A stretch of DNA of 64,000 bases, taken from Coccinella septempunctata (lineage: Eukaryota > Arthropoda > Insecta > Coleoptera > Coccinellidae). The translations under genes and the position numbers were made by a program. Of this stretch, positions 56,360-64,000 are shown piece after piece. Under the pieces are notes generated by a model. That model did no database searches. It saw only the letters and a program-made list of their open reading frames with translations, and was not told the origin of the DNA. Position 1 is the first letter of the stretch; every line of letters starts with the position of its first letter. The stretch lies in contig NC_058198.1 in NCBI RefSeq assembly GCF_907165205.1, positions 15,229,001 to 15,293,000 on the forward strand, read 5' to 3'.

Positions 56360-57270
56360 TGTAGCATTACAAAATTATAATCAGGTATTGAAAGAATGAA
56401 TTTGATGAATTAATTCCTCCAGCATTGTGTTTAGTATATTCTACCATCTGTACAAGGAAACGCAAATCATTTGTAATCCATAAACTGGTATTATAGTTTC
56501 CTATGTGTGATTTAATATTGGGGAGATGTTTGTTTGGAGATGGCATGTGTTTTGGAGATTTCATAAAAAACTTATCGCGAAGCGTACGGATTTCTTGAAG
56601 AATTCAGTCAGATGCTATATGAAGACTAACGTCCACGATCATAATCTCGAAAGGGGATTTGTTTCCGAATAAAAACTAGTGATCTTACTGATTAGTCACA
56701 TATCGATTGAAAATTAGATTTCGTGCTTTAAGAACCCTTTTTAAAAGGTGAGTTTAACGATCATTTGTTGTATTTTTACTGAATTCTTTTGAATCGTTCA
56801 TCAGGGTTCTTTCACTGGGTGTAATTTTGTTCATCCAAGAAAAAATTCTCGATTTCGCTGCCGTACTGCCGTCTCGCCAAATATTGGAATCAACAATTGC
56901 TGTGAAAACCGAAGCCATCACCATCCCCAAGTTGACATCTCCACCAACCCTTAAGTAAGAACTCAGTGAGTGCCGATACTGTTCTGAACATCAGGAAAAT
57001 AAATAAGTACCTGGATTTTAATTATGAATATTTTCTTCATCATTCACCTTTAACATCTTCTTATTTGTCATTTGTGGTTTTATTAGTTTGCCATGAATTC
57101 AATGTTTTAAACGGAACTAAAACTAATTGGCGCCCTCCCAAAATTTGTTGAAGAAAAGAACCTCACACCCATCAATGTTCTTCGGCGAACAGCTGCCGTT
57201 CGCAGTGTAACTATTATAATTTTCATTTATTCTTTAAAAAAAAATTCGTCAAAGTGAAAAGTACGTTACA
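56360..57270 (+). mobile_element. gypsy-3 3' LTR
   Basis: 911 bp from TGTAGC to GTTACA, with TGTA/TACA termini. AATAAA at 56998-57003. TGGCGCCCT at about 57128 is inside the LTR; similar strings occur near the LTR ends of gypsy-1 and gypsy-2. Unit sequence (AAATCTTGG) follows directly. Confidence 0.75.
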
Positions 57271-57387
57271 AAATCTTGGAAAATTCAATGTCATGTCACC
57301 AGAGTCACATGTTACTCGATGGGGAATCCATGCCGTTTTTTGAGAAACCAAGTTTTTAGCTCTTATAATATGAGAATATTTCATTTT

Positions 57388-57424
<37 letters not shown>

Positions 57425-58149
57425 TTCATTTATTTATTTATTTATTTATTCATTATTATATACTAAAAATTTTTTGGTTTCCCGGTTAAGACATTGAGAA
57501 TGAAATTCATGAAGTAGATAGTAGTGCTCCGTATAATTAGGGTGAAAATAAAAAATAACGATTCTGTACTTATATATAGGAACCTACATGGATTTCTGCA
57601 TATACTTCAGAGTCGTTAAATCTATTCAGGGACATTCTTTCTATAGTTTTCATTTCCTCAGGAAAAACGTGTATACCATCTACAACGTGAATGTAAATGA
57701 TGAAAAAGAATTCTCTAGAAATTATTAATTTTGAAATATTGTTTGGAGCAGCGAGATTTGAAACAAACTTAAGAATTGAAATACTAATGCGCTTCAATAC
57801 TTGCTTAACCAGATAGTTATTCTGTATCGATAACTTATACTTTTCAATTGTTGATATTTTATCATTTCATAATATCAGAAACGTTTGAAAAAATAAACAG
57901 TAATATAGTATATTCTTTCTGTAAGAAAAATACTCTGAACAATTATCATTTAAATTCGCATATGTTTCATAAACTCATAATTATATAAAACACTCTATAA
58001 TTTTAGGTATTTTTAGTGTTAGGCTCAAGTATCACAAAATAACAAAATATTTTATATGTTCTTTTTAGGTATCATAAATAATGAATTGAACACAATGAGT
58101 AAAATATCGCAGGAATTTGGACAGGTTGAAAAACAATCTCTTATGAATT

Positions 58150-58187
58150 CGCCAACGTTTCGGAACTATTTTGTTCCTTTCTCAAGG
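58150..58187 (-). other. Hammerhead-ribozyme-like motif, unit copy 6
   Basis: Intact stem and GAAAC as in copies 2 and 3. Confidence 0.35.
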
Positions 58188-58396
58188 CTCATCATACAAC
58201 TAATAAAAGTAACACTTTAAAATTGGTCATAGGAAGATAAGGATAAATCAACAAACAGTCCGACGTGTGTCAGTTAAATTGAACGAATGTAATACGTTGA
58301 TTCCATAGAAATTTTAAGTCACAGCAATCTAATATCGAATCAGACGACGGAACGGGCAATTGGGTGGTGGGGTGCTAGGGAGGGATGGTAGAGGGG

Positions 58397-58434
58397 CTAT
58401 ATAACAGCGGAGTAGATGTACAAAGTATTCAGTT
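58397..58434 (+). promoter_or_regulatory. TATA box and initiator of the unit gene, copy 6
   Basis: TATATAA at 58398-58404 and TCAGTT at 58429-58434. Confidence 0.65.
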
Positions 58435-58438
58435 GTGA

Positions 58439-58948
58439 ATGTGCTTCGTGCTGCAAATATTGTGTTGTGGTTTACATTTTTTAACTTTGATACTATCGAA
58501 TTTTATCGTTTCATACTCAAATATTTTTTTCATTGTGGAAGACGAGATGGACAGAAAGAAGATCTTGAGAATGGGATTGGAAAAATTGAAGTCTAAACAA
58601 ATTGACTTGAGGAGAACAGTTCAAATCAGGAATTTTCTGAAGTCACAGGTAGGAGAACGAAAAAGAGGAAAAGTTCCGCAGAAAAAATCCGACACTCACG
58701 CTGCAAGAAGAGAAGGTAATCAAGATGAACATAGCCAAAAAGTCGTGAAGAAAATAAATTCCGATGTTGGAGAAAAAAAGCAGTATGTGTCGAACGGAAA
58801 TCTGAGAAAACGCTTGACGAGGTCTTTCATTCTGAAGGAGATTCTGAATATGACATCTATTAGAAGAAAAGAAGATCCTTATATCAAACTTTTCAATGTG
58901 AATGACTACATTGAGATTTTTAGGAAGAAGGAGAAACCTATAAAATGA
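58439..58948 (+). CDS. Small basic protein of the 3.9-kb unit, copy 6
   Basis: 169 residues. Changes from the majority: Ser for Leu at 27 (in the hydrophobic N-terminus), Gln for His at 70 and Tyr for Asn at 148. No stop or frameshift. Likely start Met37. Function unknown. Confidence 0.6.
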   Translation: MCFVLQILCCGLHFLTLILSNFIVSYSNIFFIVEDEMDRKKILRMGLEKLKSKQIDLRRTVQIRNFLKSQVGERKRGKVPQKKSDTHAARREGNQDEHSQKVVKKINSDVGEKKQYVSNGNLRKRLTRSFILKEILNMTSIRRKEDPYIKLFNVNDYIEIFRKKEKPIK

Positions 58949-61327
58949 AAACTTTTGTAGGATTTGTAACTCCAGCCCGCGCTCTATATTCAAAATGAAA
59001 TATTAACTTCGAAAAAAATTGAAAATTGTTAGATGTAGAGAAAAGACAACAGTACTGTTTCAAGTACTATGCGTAAAAGACTGAACGCTCCTTGACCTGC
59101 GATCAAGAAATAGAAAATTCATAATATTGGAGTGCAAGTCTGATATTTGAATTTACAGCATATTCTTAATGAAACATTGATTTTGAAAACAAATAAAAAT
59201 TGATAGGGGATGATAAAAGTTAACAGTTAGTACTGTTTCAAGTACTATGCAAAAACAATCCACTGAACGCTTCTTGACCTGCAATCAAGCAATAGGTTAT
59301 GTATGAATTCAGAGTGCAAGTCTGATATAATGAATCGTTTATGATATAGAGTGTATTCTAAATGAAACATTAGGTTTGAAAAAAAATTAAAAATTGTAAG
59401 GTGTACTCAAAAGACAACGTTAGGTCCCGTTCAAAGTACGGTATAAAAAAAATTAAAACTTCAAAATATGACCAGATATACTAATTATCAGCAAAAATTA
59501 AGTAGGAGGATATCAAATAAGTGAGCCTTCGAATAAGGGCGATAAATAAACGAAATCAACTCGGATATATGAAAACCAACAACTGTTGATTTGTTTGTCC
59601 ACTTTTATATCAATGTGTATTATGTTCCTGAATTAATTTCGTTTGTTTTGAGTTATTTCATCCTCTCATTTATTGAGACATTGGTTCACTATAACCAAGA
59701 TAATTTCCAATCCTGCTTTTTTTTGTCATTCAAGAACATTGTTCTAGGGATTCATCTACCATTTATATCCTACAGATAATTGGAAAAATTTGCTCTTTTC
59801 AGTTTCACTAGTTATAATGGCGTCATAGATCTAACGCTACGCTACGCACCGTAATTTTTTATATTGTTTTCTCATTATTCCATATGCCAGCTTCAGTTCT
59901 CTCGCGAATATCATTATTCCAGTTTCAACCTCAAGAAAAAGGCTACTGCAACCAAAATTTTTCGTTATTTTCTCTAATAAATTTCAGCAATCCATTTTAA
60001 GAAATTCATGACGGAAGAAAGTAACTTTTTTATTCGGTTTTTCGAAGTTTTCCATGAGCTATATGGATGTGTAGAGGATGTTTCATTGAAATGAATTAAT
60101 TTCAAAGAAATTACCTGAGCCTGAAACAAAGAACAGTTTACATTGACGAATATAATAGACAGATAGAATAGAAGTCAACGTTCATACTTAATTATCGAAA
60201 TCTCATTTCTCTTGACAAATACAAAGGGGATTTATCTGTAAAAAAAACCAGAACAATATCATGGAAACCAAAAAAGTGCCATAACTGATCTACGGGACTA
60301 CTATTTCTTGATAAGCAAAAAAAAACCCTATTCAAAACCATTGACGTATTGAAGTATACAGTAAAATATTTGTTACTTTGACTAGGTGACAGGTACAGAA
60401 TAACACAGGTACAGTATAACCAATACAATAAACCATCCCTCAACGTTTCCGCCCGCAACTGACCGATTTGGTCATAATTACTACCTGCGAAAACAAGCAA
60501 ATGTATAGCAGGAACTTTGAAATATTTTGAAATAAGATATTTGATTGTTGATGCATTTTTCGGAAATATTGCAATTAATTATCGATTTATGTTCGAACCC
60601 CAGCATCTCAAAATAGAACTTTTTTCTATGAAACGGCCTTTTGAAAATCATTTTGAATATTTTCGATAGCCGGATCAGCATAGAAATCATAAAATATCTA
60701 ATCTAAACAGCAAATGAAGTTGGACGGCCAAAAACTTGCATAAGTTTGACTATGTCTAATTTCGACATTATTTTGGCGATATTTTATTTTCACTTTACTG
60801 AATGTCACTTTGCATTGGTTATTTTTTTTTTTAATATCTTCTTTTCGTACTGGGCGTGAATATAATTTCCGAATTTCGTCTTAAATTTTGGAGATAGTGA
60901 GGCCTTACAAATGTTTTAGTGTGACTTTCGGACTAATATCAAGTTATTTCCGTATAATTCCTCATTTTGAAAAACGATAGCAGAATATTCCGTATCCAGG
61001 AATACCTTGTCAATTTTGGGCATAATAAGGATGGATCATAATTCGACTAACATAGAGGTTTTCATTTAAACAAATTTTTTTCGATGAAAGTACGAAACGA
61101 AAGAATTTTTTGGTGGATATGCTGTTTAAAATACATTATGACTTCGACAACAATTCCTGAATGTTGCACCCTTCTATCGTTAAAGCATACTGAAAGCTGG
61201 AAATCTTGGAAAATTCAATGTCATGTCACCAGAGTCACATGTTACTCGATGGGGAATCCATGCCGTTTTTTAAGAAACCAAGTTTTTAGCTCTTAAAATA
61301 TGAGAATATTTCATTTTTATTATTGAT

Positions 61328-61358
<31 letters not shown>

Positions 61359-62060
61359 TTCATTATTATATACTCAAAATTTTTCGGTTTCTCGGTTAAG
61401 ACATTGAAAATGAAATTCATGAAGTAGATAGTAGTGCTCCGTATAATTAGGGTGAAAATAAAAAATAACGATTCTGTACTTATATATAGGAACCTACATG
61501 GATTTCTGCATATACATCATTAAATTCATTCAGGGACATTCTTTCTATAGTTTTTATTTCCTCAGGAAAAACGTGTATACCATCTACAACGTGAATGTAA
61601 ATGATGAAAAAGAATTCTCTAGAAATTATTAATTTTGAAATATTGTTTGGAGCAGCGAGATTTGAAACAAACTTAAGAATTGAAATACTAATGCGCTTCA
61701 ATACTTGCTTATCCAGATAGTTATTATCTGTATCGATAACTTATACTTTTCAATTGTTGATATTTTATCATTTCATAATATCAGAAACGTTTGAAAAAAT
61801 GAACAGTAATATATAATAGTATATTCTTTCTGTAAGAAAAATTCTCTGGACAATTATCATTTAAATTCGCATATGTTTCATAAACTCATAATTATATAAA
61901 ACACTCTATAATTTCAGGTATTTTTAGTGTTAGGCTCAAGTATCACAAAATAACAAAATATTTTATATGTTCTTTTTAGGTATCATAAATAATGGATTGA
62001 ACACAATAGGTAAAATATCGCAGGAATTTGGACAGGTTGAAAAACAATCTCTTATGAATT

Positions 62061-62098
62061 CGCCAACGTTTCGGAACTATTTTGTTCCTTTCTCAAGG
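62061..62098 (-). other. Hammerhead-ribozyme-like motif, unit copy 7
   Basis: Intact stem and GAAAC as in copies 2, 3 and 6. Confidence 0.35.
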
Positions 62099-62307
62099 CT
62101 CATCATACAACTAATAAAAGTAACACTTCAAAATTGGTCATAGGAAGTTAAGGATAAATCAACAAACAGTCCGACTTGTGACAGTTAAATTGAACGAATG
62201 TAATACGTTGATTCCATAGTAATTTTAAGTCACAGCAATCTAATATCGAATCAGACGACGGAACGGGCAACTGGGTGGTGGGGTGCTAGGGAGGGATGGT
62301 AGAGGGG

Positions 62308-62345
62308 CTATATAACAGCGGAGTAGATGTACAAAGTATTCAGTT
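62308..62345 (+). promoter_or_regulatory. TATA box and initiator of the unit gene, copy 7
   Basis: TATATAA at 62309-62315 and TCAGTT at 62340-62345. Confidence 0.65.
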
Positions 62346-62349
62346 GTGA

Positions 62350-62859
62350 ATGTGCTTCGTGCTGCAAATATTGTGTTGTGGTTTACATTTTTTAACTTTG
62401 ATACTATCGAATTTTATCGTTTCATACTTAAATATTTTTTTCATTGTGGAAGACGAGATGGACAGAAAGAAGATCTTGAGAATGGGATTGGAAAAATTGA
62501 AGTCTAAACAAATTGACTTGAGGAGAACAGTTCAAATCAGGAATTTTCTGAAGTCACATGTAGGAGAACAAAAAAGAGGAAAAGTTCAGCAGAAAAAATC
62601 CGACACTCATGCTGCAAGAAGAGAAGGTAATCAAGAGGAACATAGCCAAAAAGTCGTGAAGAAAATAAATTTCGATGTTGGAGAAAAAAAGCAGTATGTG
62701 TCGAACGTAAATCTGAGAAAACGCTTGACGAGGTCTTTCATTCTGAAGGAGATTCTGAATATGACATCTATTAGAAGAAAAGAAGATCCTAAAATCAAAC
62801 TTTTCAATGTGAATGACTACATTGAGATTTTTAGGAAGAAGGACAAACCTATAAAATGA
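62350..62859 (+). CDS. Small basic protein of the 3.9-kb unit, copy 7 (most diverged)
   Basis: 169 residues, still open, but with the most replacements: Gln for Arg 74, Gln for Pro 80, Glu for Asp 96, Phe for Ser 108, Val for Gly 120, Lys for Asn 148 and Asp for Glu 165. Silent changes are few. The excess of replacements fits drift without strong constraint in this copy. Promoter elements are unchanged. Confidence 0.58.
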   Translation: MCFVLQILCCGLHFLTLILSNFIVSYLNIFFIVEDEMDRKKILRMGLEKLKSKQIDLRRTVQIRNFLKSHVGEQKRGKVQQKKSDTHAARREGNQEEHSQKVVKKINFDVGEKKQYVSNVNLRKRLTRSFILKEILNMTSIRRKEDPKIKLFNVNDYIEIFRKKDKPIK

Positions 62860-63473
62860 AAACTTTTGTAGGATTTGTAACTCCAGCCCGCGCTCTATAT
62901 TCAAAATGAAATATTTACTTCGAAAAAAATTGAAAATTGTTAGATGTAGAGAAAAGACAACAGTACTGTTTTAAGTACTATGCGTAAAAGACTGAACGCT
63001 CCTTGACCTGCGATCAAGAAATAGAAAATTCATAATATTGGAGTGCAAGTCTGATATTTGAATTTACAGCATATTCTTAATGAAACATTGATTTTGAAAA
63101 CAAATAAAAATTGATAGGGGATCATAAAAGTTAACAGTTAGTACTGTTTCAAGTACTATGCAAAAACAATCCACTGAACGCTTCTTGACCTGCAATCAAG
63201 CAATAGGTTATGTATGAATTCAGAGTGCAAGTCTGATATAATGAATCATTTATGATATAGAGTGTATTCTAAATGAAACATAAGGTTTGAAAGAAAATTA
63301 AAAATTGTAAGGTGTACTCAAAAGACAACGTTAGGTCCCGTTCCAAGTATAGTATAAAAAAAATTAAAACTTCAAAATATGACCAGATATACTAATTATC
63401 AGCAAAAATTAAGTAGGAGGATATCAAATAAGTGAGCCTTCGAATAAGGGCGATAAATAAACGAAATCAACTC

Positions 63474-64000
63474 ATTCCGCGTCGAGATGTCATCGTGTGA
63501 AGATGTGCCATATGACCGCTCAGCGAGTCCGAGTGTTTCGGAAAATTCAGATAGAATTTGCAGTTGTTGCAATCGAAAAGTGGGTGAATCCTACACCAAA
63601 TGTTCCAAGTGCGATGAAATATTTCATCCCTCATGTTTAGTAAAAGCAGCCAAGAGGAAGAATGCTACTTGCCGCCACGTAGCATCTGAAGGAGGTCAAT
63701 CTCATGACGAAACTATTTTTAAGACGGAAAACAAGATACTTCGTATTGAAATTCAGTACTTGAAGTCACTTCTGGAAGAAACGAAAAGTAAGAATTCTAT
63801 TTTAGTCGAGAATCATCATGTAAAAACATCCCAAAAAAAGTTGTCAACACATTTGCTCAAGATAAGGCAGCAGACCCCGCCAATGGTTCAGCCAGTACGT
63901 CTGTGGACAATACATACTGTTCTATGGTGAAGGCAAATTCCAGTAAAGCGCAGTCGCGTGCTCTCCAACCGCAAATGTCATTCGAGCATCCGCATCCGCG
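63474..64000 (+). mobile_element. 5' end of a LINE (runs off the window)
   Basis: Begins TTCCGCGTCGAG directly after unit sequence, with ORF1 only 13 bases in. The 3' end and target duplication are beyond the window. Confidence 0.6.
63487..63930 (+). CDS. LINE ORF1 with PHD-like zinc finger, frameshifted
   Basis: MSSCEDV start. Residues about 25-62 form a Cys/His cluster (C-S-C-C-N-R-K, C-S-K-C, H-P-S-C, C-R-H) of the PHD type seen in ORF1 of Jockey/CR1-group LINEs. A coiled-coil-like stretch rich in Lys, Glu and Leu follows, about 75-105. The frame shifts at a run of seven A near 63832-63838. After it, another frame stays open to the window end (V-V-N-T-F-A-Q-D-K ...), and the reading to 63930 is spurious from about residue 117. 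ORF1 proteins of this type bind element RNA. It could be the same family as the minus-strand LINE at 17819-21651, but no region overlaps for comparison. Confidence 0.65.
   Translation: MSSCEDVPYDRSASPSVSENSDRICSCCNRKVGESYTKCSKCDEIFHPSCLVKAAKRKNATCRHVASEGGQSHDETIFKTENKILRIEIQYLKSLLEETKSKNSILVENHHVKTSQKKLSTHLLKIRQQTPPMVQPVRLWTIHTVLW

Larger units (their letters stand above)
57271..60754 (+). repeat. 3.9-kb tandem unit, copy 6
   Basis: Starts about 420 bases into the unit, after the gypsy-3 LTR, and is then complete to the junction with copy 7. ATTT microsatellite at 57389-57451. The gene start of copy 7 lies 3911 bases after that of copy 6, which gives the cleanest estimate of unit length. Confidence 0.92.
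60755..63473 (+). repeat. 3.9-kb tandem unit, copy 7 (3'-cut)
   Basis: Complete from TCTAATTTCGACATT through the gene and three-block repeat. It is interrupted at AAATCAACTCA by the 5' end of a LINE. ATTT microsatellite at 61321-61361. Confidence 0.92.

Noticed and set aside
57124..57145. TGGCGCCCTCCC as a second primer-binding site, which would suggest a circular or tandem gypsy-3
   Set aside because: The LTR end GTTACA comes 130 bases later and abuts unit DNA. Similar strings occur inside the gypsy-1 and gypsy-2 LTR ends, so this is internal LTR sequence.

Overview
The window is a repeat-dense piece of an arthropod, most likely insect, nuclear genome. The grounds are insect-type retroelements of several classes, AT-rich DNA, and an arthropod-style TATA plus TCAGTT initiator promoter in a repeated unit. 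I see no bacterial genes, rRNA, tRNA or CRISPR, and I recognise no single-copy host gene. The species cannot be named from the sequence.

The backbone is an unnamed tandem unit of about 3.9 kb. It occurs in plus orientation at about 7.5-11.4 kb, 11.4-21.7 kb (split by insertions), 21.7-24.7 kb, 24.7-25.4 kb (partial), 53.5-54.06 kb (partial), 57.3-60.75 kb and 60.75-63.47 kb. It occurs in minus orientation at 43.2-46.7 kb. Six copies carry a small open gene for a very basic protein of 133-169 residues that I do not recognise. Each gene sits behind a TATA box about 30 bases from a TCAGTT initiator. Each unit also has an ATTT microsatellite, a hammerhead-ribozyme-like motif on the strand opposite the gene, and three degenerate repeats behind the gene.

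Retroelements are nested in this backbone. A near-identical inverted repeat joins 1-7487 to 35713-43200, with no net length difference. Each arm holds a piece of a Jockey/CR1-group LINE, a long terminal repeat (LTR), leader and gag of a Ty3/gypsy element (gypsy-1), and the 3' part of an RTE-type LINE. The right copy continues into a complete, uninterrupted RTE open frame (34381-37623). Between the arms lie a 5'-truncated Jockey/CR1-group LINE (11575-14280), a minus-strand Jockey/CR1-group LINE (17819-21651), two groups of R4/Dong-like LINE copies set in TAA repeats (17081-17818 and 25837-29975), and the 5' half of a second Ty3/gypsy element (gypsy-2, about 30.0-34.05 kb).

To the right of the inverted repeat are a minus-strand unit and a second R4/Dong array (46725-52150). 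The last copy of that array runs in frame into the C-terminal part of a Penelope-like element with a GIY-YIG nuclease. Next come the 3' half of a third Ty3/gypsy element (gypsy-3: integrase, polypurine tract, complete 3' LTR), two more tandem units, and the 5' end of a LINE with a PHD-like zinc finger ORF1 that runs off the window.

The elements do not form a pathway. They are successive insertions, and shared junctions show that some insertions were later copied together with the unit. The best candidates for something undescribed are the 3.9-kb gene-bearing unit with its hammerhead-like motif, and the open frame joining an R4/Dong reverse transcriptase to a Penelope GIY-YIG domain.
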